Shown: piece by piece, positions 25,350 to 35,068 of the stretch
How positions within the stretch are numbered: the first letter of the stretch is position 1
Layout: each line of letters begins with the position of its first letter
Source of the DNA: CAZBXD01 sp965216395
GTDB taxonomy: Bacteria > Pseudomonadota > Alphaproteobacteria > Micavibrionales > SZUA-601
Assembly (NCBI GenBank): GCA_965216395.1
Contig: OZ244156.1
Location: 1,240,001 to 1,304,000 of the forward strand
Length of the DNA stretch: 64,000 bases
Direction: 5' to 3'
Position numbers and translations under genes: made by a program
The notes under the pieces: model-generated
Database searches by the model: none
Told to the model about the DNA's origin: nothing
The model's input: only the letters and a program-made list of their open reading frames with translations

Positions 25350-28300
25350 TCAATAGTTACGATACAGTATATTTTTTAATACATTTTTACAATCTTCAGT
25401 GACTAAAATAAGGCTTGGAATAAAAAAGATTAAGAAAATACTGGCAAAAACGATACCACAAGCAAGGCTGACCGCCATGGGAATAATGAATTGTGCTTGT
25501 AAACTTGTTTCTAACAAAATTGGGAGTAGACCGAGACTAGTTGTCAATGTTGTTAATAAAATGGGACGGAAACGTCTTCTCACGGCTTGAACACATGCAT
25601 CATAAGCTGACATTCCTGTTATGTGCATGCGGTTATAATAATCTATAAGAACAACAGAGTCATTGATCACAACACCCGACAAAGCAACAATACCAAATAA
25701 AGATATAAAGGATAAATCAAATCCTAAAATCATATGACCAAAAATTGAACCTGCGATACCCAAAGGAATTGTCAAAACAATAATAATAGGCTTGGAATAA
25801 CTGCGTAATTGTCCAGCTAATAATACAAAGATCGCCAATAGCGCAATAAGCATATTTTTTCCAAGTGCTTTTAAGTCATCTTGTTGATCACGGCTATCCC
25901 CTTCCAAAGAATAAGAAAGCCCCTGATGACGATCCAATAACTCTGGCAAAATATTATTCTTAATTATTGACAATACTTCATTAGGTGTTAACACAGCTTC
26001 ATCCACATCCGCTGTAACTGAAACAACACGTCGGCCATCAACACGTTTAATTTGGTTGGGGCTGTATTGTTCATATATTATTGCCATTGTATTAAGACTG
26101 GCGCGTTCACCGTTTGGTAAAGCAATGCGCATTTTTGATAGAGTTTCTAGACTTTCCCTTTCTTCTTTTGGATATCGAACCATGACTTTTACTTCGTTAC
26201 TATCGCGTTGGATGCGATCAACTTCTTGACCGAAAAAAGCGTTACGGATTTGACGTCCAATACTACTCGGGGTTAAGCCTGCGACCAAACCTGTTTCATT
26301 CAATTGGAAAATAAACTCTTTTTTACCATTCTCAATACTTGAAACAACTTCGGAAACACCTTCAAGTTTTTCAATTTCTTGTTTCAAAATAACTGAAGCT
26401 TTTTTGAGTATTTTATCATCACGATGAGAGAGTTGAATATCAATATCATTGCCACCACCAACGAGACTACTTTCAAAAGCAAGTTTTTTAACACCCGGAA
26501 TTTCTCCAACCTTTTTTTGCCATTGTCGTTCTATGTCACTTGAAGAAATAGAACGTTGGCCTGATGGAACTAATTCTAATTCAATCTGTGCGACATGGCT
26601 ATCGGTTGCGCCGGGTGTTTCACCACCTGGCCCAGCATCCGAAGCAATTGTGCCAACCCTATACGCTATATTTTTAAAGATACCTTTATCTTCTGACATA
26701 TCTTGTGAAAATTTTTCTTCAATATCATAAGCAGCTCGTATAATTTTTTCAGCATTTTTTCGAGTAATTTCAAATGGTGTTCCCGGTTGCATTTCCAAAG
26801 TCACGTTGATTTCATCACCTTCGATTTGTGGGAAGAAAATAAACCGAATGACACCAGAACTTAAAAGCGTAAAAGCAATAATACAGACACAAATATTTAT
26901 CGTAACCGTCAAATATCTTAGTTTAAGCGCAAGATGTAAAAATGGAATCAAAATTTGATCAATAAATTTATTTAAAAATACAGTAACGCGATTTCTCATT
27001 ATCGCAAAAATACCTAAACTCCATGTTTTTGGTGACGATAAATGGGCAGGCAAGATCAAGAAAGCTTCTAATAAAGAAACCAGCAAAACACTAATCACAA
27101 TAAACGGAATAGGTTTCAAAATTTGTCCTAAAATTCCTGTACTGAATAAAAGTGGTGCAAATGCAGCAATTGTTGTGAAGACACCAATTGTTACAGGGGC
27201 ACGAATTTTATTAATCCCATCAAGAGAGGCTTGAACACCTTCTTTGCCATTTTGTTGTTCTGAAAAAATGCTTTCACCAGCAACAATTGTATCATCAACA
27301 ACAATCCCCAAAACCACGATCAAGGCAAAGAGTGAAATCATATTCAATGTAACACCCAAAAGGGTCGCTAAAAATATTCCGCCTAAAAAAGAAATCGGAA
27401 TCCCTAAACTGGTCCAAACAGCGAGTTTCAAATCCAAGAATAAAAGTAAGCAAATAAAAACTAAAACGAAACCCATAATCGCATTACGCGCCAGCAAACC
27501 GATGCGCGCACGCAAAATATCCGTACCGTTTTTCCATACAGAAATAGATAATTCTTGCGGGATTTCTAAGTTTTGTAAATATTTTTTAATGTCATTTTCA
27601 ATTTTTAGAACATCTTGCGCTTCACTTCGGCTGACTTGAATAAAAACAGCCGGTTCGCCATTGAATTGACTAATCAGTTTCGTATCTTCAAAATCATCTT
27701 GTATTTTTGCAATATCTTTAAGTCTTAAAAGATCACCTTTGAGATCATTGCGTATCACAATATTTTTAAATTCATCACCAAAATAACGTCTTTCTTGAAC
27801 ACGTACTAAAACTTCTGAAGCTTTTGTACGTAATACGCCCCCAGGAATATCCACAGAATTTTCAGAAACTTTTTGTGCAATTTGTCCCAATGTCAAATTA
27901 TACTTACGCAGATTTTCTTCGGATACTTCAATACTGATTTCTCGATTGGGCGCACCAGATAATTCAACGAGAGATACTTGGTCTAATTGAATGAGATCGT
28001 CACGAACAACCTCTGCCCAATCGCGTAAGGATTTATCAGATAATTGACCATGCACAACCAAAGATAAAACCACATCTTGTGGCTTTGATCGGGTAATAAT
28101 TATTTCTTCAGCATCTTGTGGCGGGAAATTATTAAGACGTTTCACTTCCGTTTCTACATCATTGAGAACTTGCTCATCATCTGTAAAATCTTCTAACTCA
28201 ATGATAATTGATCCCAAACTTTCAGAGGCCGTAGAACGCACACGCTTAATGCCTTGAATACCGATAACGGCCTCTTCAACGCGTTTGGTAATTCCATCTT

Positions 28301-28511
28301 CAACATCCTCAGGCGTCGCCCCTGGATAAGGCACCGTAACAGAAATAATACGTGGATCAATTGACGGAAAAATTTCACGTGTTGTCGTGCTCATTTTTAT
28401 TGAACCAACAATGATGAGAAACATCATCAATATATTCGCTGCTACATGGTTATCAGAAAACCAGGCGATAATACCTCTATTTTGGGTGTTTTGATCTTTC
28501 GATACATTCAT
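25350..28511 (-). CDS. RND efflux pump, inner-membrane transporter
   Basis: A 1053-residue AcrB/MdtB-type resistance-nodulation-division antiporter. Seen: the N-terminal membrane helix (about 24-42), the porter-domain 'VTVPYPGATPEDVEDGI', 'GIVVDDTIVAGESIF' in TM4 with the proton-relay Asp pair, a second porter half and TM7-12 ending in 'IFFIPSLILV'. Length and repeat architecture are complete. It is the last gene of the OMF-MFP-RND operon, 5 bases after the adaptor. Substrate unpredictable. Confidence 0.95.
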   Translation of the reverse strand: MNVSKDQNTQNRGIIAWFSDNHVAANILMMFLIIVGSIKMSTTTREIFPSIDPRIISVTVPYPGATPEDVEDGITKRVEEAVIGIQGIKRVRSTASESLGSIIIELEDFTDDEQVLNDVETEVKRLNNFPPQDAEEIIITRSKPQDVVLSLVVHGQLSDKSLRDWAEVVRDDLIQLDQVSLVELSGAPNREISIEVSEENLRKYNLTLGQIAQKVSENSVDIPGGVLRTKASEVLVRVQERRYFGDEFKNIVIRNDLKGDLLRLKDIAKIQDDFEDTKLISQFNGEPAVFIQVSRSEAQDVLKIENDIKKYLQNLEIPQELSISVWKNGTDILRARIGLLARNAIMGFVLVFICLLLFLDLKLAVWTSLGIPISFLGGIFLATLLGVTLNMISLFALIVVLGIVVDDTIVAGESIFSEQQNGKEGVQASLDGINKIRAPVTIGVFTTIAAFAPLLFSTGILGQILKPIPFIVISVLLVSLLEAFLILPAHLSSPKTWSLGIFAIMRNRVTVFLNKFIDQILIPFLHLALKLRYLTVTINICVCIIAFTLLSSGVIRFIFFPQIEGDEINVTLEMQPGTPFEITRKNAEKIIRAAYDIEEKFSQDMSEDKGIFKNIAYRVGTIASDAGPGGETPGATDSHVAQIELELVPSGQRSISSSDIERQWQKKVGEIPGVKKLAFESSLVGGGNDIDIQLSHRDDKILKKASVILKQEIEKLEGVSEVVSSIENGKKEFIFQLNETGLVAGLTPSSIGRQIRNAFFGQEVDRIQRDSNEVKVMVRYPKEERESLETLSKMRIALPNGERASLNTMAIIYEQYSPNQIKRVDGRRVVSVTADVDEAVLTPNEVLSIIKNNILPELLDRHQGLSYSLEGDSRDQQDDLKALGKNMLIALLAIFVLLAGQLRSYSKPIIIVLTIPLGIAGSIFGHMILGFDLSFISLFGIVALSGVVINDSVVLIDYYNRMHITGMSAYDACVQAVRRRFRPILLTTLTTSLGLLPILLETSLQAQFIIPMAVSLACGIVFASIFLIFFIPSLILVTEDCKNVLKNILYRNY

Positions 28512-28516
28512 AAGCT

Positions 28517-29701
28517 TTAATTACTTTCTAACCCAATATCTTTATTTAAATCTGAAGCACGACGGATATCCATTCCCTCTGTTGCGCCTTTAACAAGGCC
28601 TCTTACAATCTCAATATCAGAACCATTTCCAGAAATTAAAGTGTCATTTTCACCAATATATATGATATTGCTCTTTAAAGATTTTAATTTTTTCTGTTCA
28701 TCAACGAGCCATAGGGCTTGATTTTCTTGCAAAGCATCATTGGGTACACGCCAAACATTTTCAATTTTAGGGCCAATAAGCGTTAATTCAACAAAAATTC
28801 CAGGTATAAGCTTATGTGCCTGCTTATTATCTGGTGTAACGATTAAAGATGCAAACCGCGTTGCCTGATCGAGTTGATTAAGAAAACGAGACGCGGTTCC
28901 CTTTAAGGATATTTTACGACCAAGATAAGTCGTTGAAATAACCGCTTGGGTTTTATCTGATTCAAACCATTTCAAGAGCCGGTCTTCAATCGGTACAATC
29001 ACTTCGATTGAATCATCAGCATAAACTGTCCCATAGTTTTGACCCATTTGTACGAATTGTCCAATTTCAATATCTGTTGACAAAACATGACCATCAAAGG
29101 GGAGTGTAAATTTTGTGCGTTTTAAATCAAGACGGGCATTTGAAAGTTGGGCGCGCGCTGAATTTAGTTCCGCTCTTGCTTGATCCATTTGCGGTTTGCG
29201 CGCTACAAGATCTGGCACCGACACACCTTGATTAACAGCTTGCCATTCTTTAATCGCAGCAATTGATTCAGCTTCTTGTAATATTAAATTCGTTTCCGCT
29301 TTTTTGACTTCGCTTTGTAAACGATCAACTTGGTTTTGATAATCCGCTGGTTCAATTTCAAATAAAATATCATTCGCTTTGAATTGGCCACCTTCTGTAA
29401 AACTTGGACGAACATTGATAACACGCCCAGAAATCTCTGGTGTAATATCAATCATATTGCGCACACGAACTGTGCCATTTGTTTGTATTTCCAAAGTTTC
29501 ATTGGTTGATGGAACAACAAGTGTCTCAACAAGAACAGTCCCGGTTTTTTTGGGCATTTTCTTATCCAGCTGGTTAGAACGGTCAATAAATTGAGACACC
29601 ATGATTGTGGCGATTAAAAAAGCAACCACAAGGATAAATTGCAAACTCGCTTTAAAATTATTACCTGATGTTTTTGGTTGATTATTCATTTGTTTCACCA
29701 T
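28517..29701 (-). CDS. RND efflux periplasmic adaptor subunit (MFP)
   Basis: A 394-residue HlyD/AcrA-type membrane fusion protein. Seen: one N-terminal membrane anchor (about 17-37), the lipoyl halves 'GTVRVRNMIDITPEISGRVI' and 'LPFDGHVLSTDIEIGQFVQ', a coiled-coil hairpin between them (about 120-195), and beta-barrel and membrane-proximal domains. It has no lipobox, so it is anchored by the helix. It overlaps the outer-membrane gene by 20 bases and precedes the RND gene by 5. Confidence 0.93.
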   Translation of the reverse strand: MVKQMNNQPKTSGNNFKASLQFILVVAFLIATIMVSQFIDRSNQLDKKMPKKTGTVLVETLVVPSTNETLEIQTNGTVRVRNMIDITPEISGRVINVRPSFTEGGQFKANDILFEIEPADYQNQVDRLQSEVKKAETNLILQEAESIAAIKEWQAVNQGVSVPDLVARKPQMDQARAELNSARAQLSNARLDLKRTKFTLPFDGHVLSTDIEIGQFVQMGQNYGTVYADDSIEVIVPIEDRLLKWFESDKTQAVISTTYLGRKISLKGTASRFLNQLDQATRFASLIVTPDNKQAHKLIPGIFVELTLIGPKIENVWRVPNDALQENQALWLVDEQKKLKSLKSNIIYIGENDTLISGNGSDIEIVRGLVKGATEGMDIRRASDLNKDIGLESN

Positions 29702-31112
29702 TGTTATTTCTAATATCCCAATCTCCGCCTAAGGAAAGGTATAAATCAATGCGCGTATTCCAAGCGAGCTCTTGAGCATATATTAAATTTCTTTGTGCCG
29801 TTTGGTGCCGGCGCTGAATATTTAAAAAATCGAGCAGCGTTATAAGCCCTTTTTCGTATCTTTGGCGTGCAGCTTCTTCCGATTTTTTGGCTTCTTCGAC
29901 ATTGATCTCAAAAAGCTGAACCTGTGCTACCGCTTGTTTTTCGCGTTGTAAATTATTTTCAACATCACGAACAGCTTCTAAAATATCTTGCGCATAGTCA
30001 TTTGATAATTCACGCATCTGGGATTCTTTTAAACGGATATTCGCCCTTAATCGCCCCCCTTCAAACAAACGATTTGTAATTGTACCAATTAGTGACCAAG
30101 CCAATTGATCACCGCGTAATAAATTACTTAATTGATCACTTTCAAAACCAATATTGCCACCAAAACTGACATCCGGATATAAGTCAGCCACCGCCAAACC
30201 AATATGATCATTGGCAATTTTAAGACGTAATTCAGAAGCACGCAAATCTGGTCTTCGGTCTAATAAAGCCATAGGAGGTTGAAGCGAAATTTTTTCTGTC
30301 ATTGGCATAGGCGCAAAATTAACATGATTAATTTGTGTCATTCCAGGAGTACGTCCAAGCAAAACATCTATATTATAAAGTGAACTTGCCAATCGCGCCT
30401 GTAAATCGGGGAGACGTGTTTGAGCCGCCGCTAAGTTTTCACGCGCCAATCGAAGATTTAAAATATTCGTACCGGCAACACCACTGCGATAACGACGTTC
30501 GATTGTATTGAGTGTTTGTTCTTGACTGGTAATAATTTCTTTTTCTAACTGAATAACCCGCTCAAGTGTTGCAACCGATACACGTTGGCGCATCAGATCG
30601 GCAATTAAAGATTGCTCTAAAGCCTCTTTAAGTGCATTTTCTACAAGAAGATTTTTACGTGCCACGGCTACGCTCAAACGATTTTTTCCCAACAAATCTA
30701 TCTGCCAATTTGTACCAATACCAAGATCATAATTTGTGTTATATATCGTGTTTGGTATGGCTGGATTGTTAAAAGTGGCGCGCGAAACAGATGATGATGC
30801 GGAGATAGATGGATAATAGCCACCTTGTGCTATTTTTATTCTTTCACGCATTTGAATAACGCGTTCTTGGGCGGATTTGATCGTTAAACTATCTGATAAC
30901 AGATTTTCAACCATTTCATCAATAACTGGATCGCCAAGTCGTTCCCACCAGCGAGCCATAGTTAAAACACCTTCTTCTTGTGGCTGATTAATGTAAGCGT
31001 CACGTTCAGCGATTTTTGTATCAGGGCGTGAATATCTTGGCTCTAAACTGCAACCGAATATACCGAAGCAGACAAAAGATAATATGCATATGTGAACATA
31101 GTTTTTTAACAT
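29682..31112 (-). CDS. Efflux outer-membrane lipoprotein (TolC/NodT family)
   Basis: A 476-residue outer-membrane factor. A lipobox 'GIFGC' gives lipidated Cys21. Two OEP repeats follow, with 'MARWWERLGDPVIDEMVENL', 'RRYRSGVAGTNILNLRLARE', 'LLDRRPDLRASELRLKIAN' and 'RQRYEKGLITLLDFLNIQRR', hallmarks of the NodT/OprM group. It is first in the operon, which fits assembly of a full tripartite pump with the two genes behind it. There is no regulator next to the operon. Confidence 0.94.
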   Translation of the reverse strand: MLKNYVHICILSFVCFGIFGCSLEPRYSRPDTKIAERDAYINQPQEEGVLTMARWWERLGDPVIDEMVENLLSDSLTIKSAQERVIQMRERIKIAQGGYYPSISASSSVSRATFNNPAIPNTIYNTNYDLGIGTNWQIDLLGKNRLSVAVARKNLLVENALKEALEQSLIADLMRQRVSVATLERVIQLEKEIITSQEQTLNTIERRYRSGVAGTNILNLRLARENLAAAQTRLPDLQARLASSLYNIDVLLGRTPGMTQINHVNFAPMPMTEKISLQPPMALLDRRPDLRASELRLKIANDHIGLAVADLYPDVSFGGNIGFESDQLSNLLRGDQLAWSLIGTITNRLFEGGRLRANIRLKESQMRELSNDYAQDILEAVRDVENNLQREKQAVAQVQLFEINVEEAKKSEEAARQRYEKGLITLLDFLNIQRRHQTAQRNLIYAQELAWNTRIDLYLSLGGDWDIRNNNGETNE

Positions 31113-31205
31113 TGAATTTTTTGTTCCAATTTTAGACAGCCCTAATGTAACCCATGATTCTTAATAATCAAAGTCACAATATAATAGATTTTGACAAGAT
31201 ATAGA

Positions 31206-31568
31206 CTAGCGGTTTACACCATTAAAAAATTCGGCATATTTTTCTGTACTAAAACCAATAATCATATGGTTTTCGTGGATAAGTATTGGCCTTTTAATGA
31301 TAGATGGGTTTTCAATAGCGATATCAATGGCGTTGTGATCATTCATTCCCTCTTTTACTTTATCAGAGAGTTTTCGCCACGTTGTTCCGCGTTTATTGAG
31401 AACAATTTCCCATCCATATTCATCAAGCGCTTTTTGCAGGGTCTTTTTATCAACACCTTGTTTTTTATAATCATGAAAATCATAAGAAATACCGTTTTCA
31501 TCCAACCATGAGAGCGCTTTTTTCATTGTATCACAGTTTTTAATACCCCATATTTTTATTTTACGCAT
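31206..31568 (-). CDS. ArsC/Spx-family protein (YffB-like)
   Basis: A 120-residue thioredoxin-fold protein of the ArsC family, YffB subgroup. Seen: 'IWGIKNCDTMKKAL' with a single Cys (Cys13) in the ArsC active-site position, 'YDFHDYKKQG', 'RGTTWRKL' and 'IKRPIL'. The second and third arsenate-reductase cysteines are absent, as in YffB, so true arsenate reduction is doubtful; a GSH-linked reductase role has been proposed. Stand-alone gene, divergent from thrS. Confidence 0.88.
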   Translation of the reverse strand: MRKIKIWGIKNCDTMKKALSWLDENGISYDFHDYKKQGVDKKTLQKALDEYGWEIVLNKRGTTWRKLSDKVKEGMNDHNAIDIAIENPSIIKRPILIHENHMIIGFSTEKYAEFFNGVNR

Positions 31569-31636
31569 GCCTTGTCACCTGTCTATTATTTTTTGTTTAA
31601 TCATTTTATAAATAATATATAACCTATCTACAATAT

Positions 31637-31652
31637 AAGTCTTATAAGACTT
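31637..31652. repeat. 16-bp perfect palindrome upstream of thrS
   Basis: AAGTCTTATAAGACTT reads the same on both strands and sits about 55 bases before the thrS ATG, in the divergent gap between the ArsC-like gene and thrS. It could be an operator or a chance AT-rich palindrome. No T-box-like or leader-peptide structure was recognised. Confidence 0.4.
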
Positions 31653-31707
31653 GACCTGCAAGATGATTTGGGGAATTGTTAAATCTTAACGAAAATGGAT
31701 ATAAATC

Positions 31708-33651
31708 ATGGCGAATACACAATTAAATAATCAAATACAAATTACTCTGCCCGATGAGTCAAAAAGACATTATGAATCCGGTATAACGGGAAAGGATGTT
31801 GCTTTTTCTATTGGTGAGGGTTTAGGCAAAGCATCCATAGCCATCAAAATCAATGGTGAGTTAAAAGACCTAAATACACCTATTCATCAAGATTGCGCCC
31901 TTGAAATTATTACAATGCGTTCAGAGGAAGCTTTGGAACTTATCCGTCATGATTGCGCCCATATTATGGCCGAAGCTGTACAAGAATTATTCCCAGGCAC
32001 GCAAGTCACCATTGGCCCAGCCATCGAAGATGGTTTTTATTATGATTTTTATCGCGAAGAATCATTCACACCAGAAGACCTGCCTAAAATTGAAGCAAAA
32101 ATGGCTGAAATTATTAAACGCGACAAAGAATTCGTACGCAGTGTTATGCCACGTGAAGAAGCGATCGATTTCTTTAAAATAAAGGGGGAAGATTTTAAGG
32201 TTGAATTGATCCAAGATTTGCCAGAGAACGAAGAAATTACTCTTTACTCACAAGGTGATTGGATTGATCCGTGTCGTGGACCGCATATGCCCTCAACAGG
32301 TAAAATTGGCAAAGCCTTCAAATTGATGTCAATTGCCGGTGCCTATTGGCGTGGTGATAGTAATAACCCCATGTTACAACGCATATATGGTACAGCATGG
32401 CGTGATAAAAAAGAGCTTGATACCTATCTCACACAACTAGAAGAAGCCGAAAAGCGTGATCATCGTAAACTTGGGAAACAGCTTGATCTGTTCCATTTTC
32501 AAGAAGAAGCCCCAGGACAAGTTTTTTGGCATAACAAAGGCTGGTCTTTATATTTATCCTTATTAGGCTATATGCGTAATAAAATTAAAAAATATGGTTA
32601 TATTGAGGTTAATACGCCACAAATGCTCGATTCACGTTTTTGGCATGCTTCGGGTCATTGGGATAAATATCACGAAAATATGTTTGTGATTGACGATGAT
32701 CGCAATAGCCATCCCATCGCGTTAAAACCAATGAGCTGCCCAGGTGGTGCACAACTCTACAAACATACGAAACGTAGTTATCGCGAACTCCCTATTCGTA
32801 TGGCTGAATTTGGGAAAGTCTTTCGTAAAGAAGCCAGTGGCGCGCGTCATGGGCTCATGCGTGTGCAGGCTTTCACCCAAGATGATGCGCATATTTTCTG
32901 TACAGATGAACAGCTCGAAGAAGAAGTGATTAAAATGTGCGATTTGATCAAGGAAGTTTATACAGATCTTGATCTGGCCGAAGGCTTAACAATCTATTTT
33001 TCAACCCGACCTGAACAACGTATTGGTGAAGAGGCGGATTGGGATCGTGCCGAAGAGGCTTTGAAAAAAATTCTTGATCGAATGGAAATTAAATGGGTTC
33101 TTAACGAGGGCGATGGTGCTTTCTATGCACCTAAGCTTGATTTTATGGTGCAAGATGCGATTGGCCGACAATGGCAATGTGGTACTGTACAAGTCGATAT
33201 GAACATGCCCAGACGTATGAACATGACCTATATCGACAGTGATGGTGAAGAAAAAACGCCCCACATGGTTCACCGCGCTATTTTTGGCTCAGTTGAACGA
33301 TTCCTTGGGATTTTAATTGAAAATTATGCGGGTGCTTTCCCGCTTTGGTTAGCCCCTATTCAAGCGGTTGTTGCCACTGTTAATACAGATACGGCCCCCT
33401 ATGCCAAAGAAATTGTTGATCAATTAACAGAACATGGAATCCGTGTTGAGGGGGATTACCGCAACGAAAAGATAAGCTATAAAGTGCGTGAACATAGTTT
33501 ACAAAAGATCAATTATATCATTGCTGTGGGCGCGCGTGAAGCAGAAGAAAAAACTGTTTCAATTCGACGCTTTGGTTCACAAAAGCAAGAAATAATGCCT
33601 TTAGATAACTTTATCAATCTGATCGTGGCCGAAGCCAAAACACCGCTTTAA
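31708..33651 (+). CDS. thrS: Threonyl-tRNA synthetase
   Basis: A class II synthetase of 647 residues, the normal length. Seen: the N-terminal TGS domain (about 8-68), the editing domain with 'HDCAHIMAEAVQELFP' (HxxxH zinc-like site), motif 2 'FRKEASGARHGLMRVQAFTQDDAHIF', read in two parts, motif 3 'HRAIFGSVERFLGILIE' and the anticodon-binding domain (about 545-640). Cys in 'MSCPGG' and the His residues of the catalytic zinc site are present. It ends with a 4-base tail overlap onto convergent ppa. Confidence 0.97.
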   Translation: MANTQLNNQIQITLPDESKRHYESGITGKDVAFSIGEGLGKASIAIKINGELKDLNTPIHQDCALEIITMRSEEALELIRHDCAHIMAEAVQELFPGTQVTIGPAIEDGFYYDFYREESFTPEDLPKIEAKMAEIIKRDKEFVRSVMPREEAIDFFKIKGEDFKVELIQDLPENEEITLYSQGDWIDPCRGPHMPSTGKIGKAFKLMSIAGAYWRGDSNNPMLQRIYGTAWRDKKELDTYLTQLEEAEKRDHRKLGKQLDLFHFQEEAPGQVFWHNKGWSLYLSLLGYMRNKIKKYGYIEVNTPQMLDSRFWHASGHWDKYHENMFVIDDDRNSHPIALKPMSCPGGAQLYKHTKRSYRELPIRMAEFGKVFRKEASGARHGLMRVQAFTQDDAHIFCTDEQLEEEVIKMCDLIKEVYTDLDLAEGLTIYFSTRPEQRIGEEADWDRAEEALKKILDRMEIKWVLNEGDGAFYAPKLDFMVQDAIGRQWQCGTVQVDMNMPRRMNMTYIDSDGEEKTPHMVHRAIFGSVERFLGILIENYAGAFPLWLAPIQAVVATVNTDTAPYAKEIVDQLTEHGIRVEGDYRNEKISYKVREHSLQKINYIIAVGAREAEEKTVSIRRFGSQKQEIMPLDNFINLIVAEAKTPL

Positions 33652-34184
33652 GAAGTGGTGTTTTTAAAGCGATCAATACTTTCAATAATGAGTTGACGCG
33701 CCTTGGCAGAATCTTCCCAGCCATTGATTTTAACCCATTTACCTTTTTCACCATCTTTATAATGCTCAAAAAAGTGTTGGATGCGTTCAATCATGCCTTT
33801 TTCAAGATCTGTATATTCATTAATCTCATGGCAAATAGGCGTTAAACGTGGCGCAGATACAGCGATAATTTTTTCATCCAGACCACCATCATCTTCCATC
33901 ATCAACACACCCACTGGCTTACAAGGTAAAACAGCTTTATGCGCCACAGCAAAATCGGAGATCACCAACACATCAATTGGATCTCCATCAAGTGACAATG
34001 TATGTGGCACAAAACCATAATTTCCTGGATAAACCATAGAAGCAAGGCGGAATCGATCGACGAAAAGCGCACCACTATCTTTATCAATTTCATATTTCAC
34101 ATCGGGTGTTCCTGTCGGGTTTTCAATGATAACATTAATTTCATCTGGGGCATTTTTACCTATGCCAATTTTATCGATATTCAT
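33648..34184 (-). CDS. ppa: Inorganic pyrophosphatase
   Basis: A soluble family I pyrophosphatase that hydrolyses PPi to drive biosynthesis. The signature 'LDGDPIDVLVI' contains the metal-binding aspartates, together with 'YPGNYGFVPHTL' and 'HFFEHYKDGEKGKWVK'. The 178 residues are typical of bacterial hexameric forms. It is third in a sulP-usp-ppa operon (14-15 base gaps), tail to tail with thrS. Confidence 0.96.
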   Translation of the reverse strand: MNIDKIGIGKNAPDEINVIIENPTGTPDVKYEIDKDSGALFVDRFRLASMVYPGNYGFVPHTLSLDGDPIDVLVISDFAVAHKAVLPCKPVGVLMMEDDGGLDEKIIAVSAPRLTPICHEINEYTDLEKGMIERIQHFFEHYKDGEKGKWVKINGWEDSAKARQLIIESIDRFKNTTS

Positions 34185-34198
34185 GCTCTTTATCCTTT

Positions 34199-35053
34199 TT
34201 ATTTAAACATAAGAATGGGTATATGACAGTTTTTAATAAGAGAGGTTGTTGTACACTCTGATAGTAAATCATGTAATTTTGAATGACTATATGTGCCCGT
34301 GACCAGAAGATCAATATCGTTTTCATCAACATAAGATGAAATCTCTTTAGCAATATTGTGCCCTTGCTTGATAGATGAGATCACATTGAAACCGTGTTCT
34401 TCTAAATCCTTTTTAGTTTTTCCAAGACTAATTTCAGTAGATTTTTTTTGCACATTTAATAAATGACATTCAAATTTTCTCATAAAGGTATTTCTAATGA
34501 TAAATGCCACTGCTTTTTCAATAGATTCTTTACCATCATAGGCAATGAGAAAACGTTTAATTTCTCCGTTTTCTTTAGGCACACAAAAAACGGGACTATG
34601 TATTGCACGCGTAATTTTTTGCAGATGCTCTCCAAAAAAATCAGATTCTCGCTCACCTTGTTTCTGGCGCTTACCTAATAAAATAATGTCAAAACTATCT
34701 TCAATTTCTTGGATCGTTTCAAGAAGATGGCCACGACGGTATAATATTTCTACTTTCTTGATATTATGTTCTTTTAAATAATGCATCGCTTGATTTAAGA
34801 CTTCGGAACCTTTTTTCTGTTCCATTCGACCGCGATCTTCATCATGTTTTGTCAATTGATCAAGAAGTTGTGTACGTGCACCCAAGCCAATCGACCCTGT
34901 ATAATCATCCAAAGAAGATTTATAATCAGAATGTGGTAAAATCACATGCAAAAGGTAGATTTCAGCCTTTAATTCTTTAGCCATCCATGCTGCATTTTTA
35001 CAAACAGCTTCGTCGTATACAGAACCATCGACACATACAAGTAACTTTTTCAT
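34199..35053 (-). CDS. Universal stress protein, two tandem Usp domains
   Basis: A 284-residue cytosolic protein with two UspA domains (about 1-145 and 155-284). Seen: 'KKLLVCVDGSVYDEAV', 'DIILLGKRQKQGERESDFFG' and 'DLLVTGTYSHSKL', the second and third resembling the ATP-binding G-x2-G-x9-G region. It follows sulP directly and shares its operon. A regulatory link to sulfate or bicarbonate transport is suggested only by position. Confidence 0.88.
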   Translation of the reverse strand: MKKLLVCVDGSVYDEAVCKNAAWMAKELKAEIYLLHVILPHSDYKSSLDDYTGSIGLGARTQLLDQLTKHDEDRGRMEQKKGSEVLNQAMHYLKEHNIKKVEILYRRGHLLETIQEIEDSFDIILLGKRQKQGERESDFFGEHLQKITRAIHSPVFCVPKENGEIKRFLIAYDGKESIEKAVAFIIRNTFMRKFECHLLNVQKKSTEISLGKTKKDLEEHGFNVISSIKQGHNIAKEISSYVDENDIDLLVTGTYSHSKLHDLLSECTTTSLIKNCHIPILMFK

Positions 35054-35068
35054 CTAACTTTCCTTCTC

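Noticed and set aside
27244..27639. 131-codon open frame on the plus strand
   Set aside because: It is antisense to membrane helices of the RND transporter; Lys/Ile/Thr-rich shadow.
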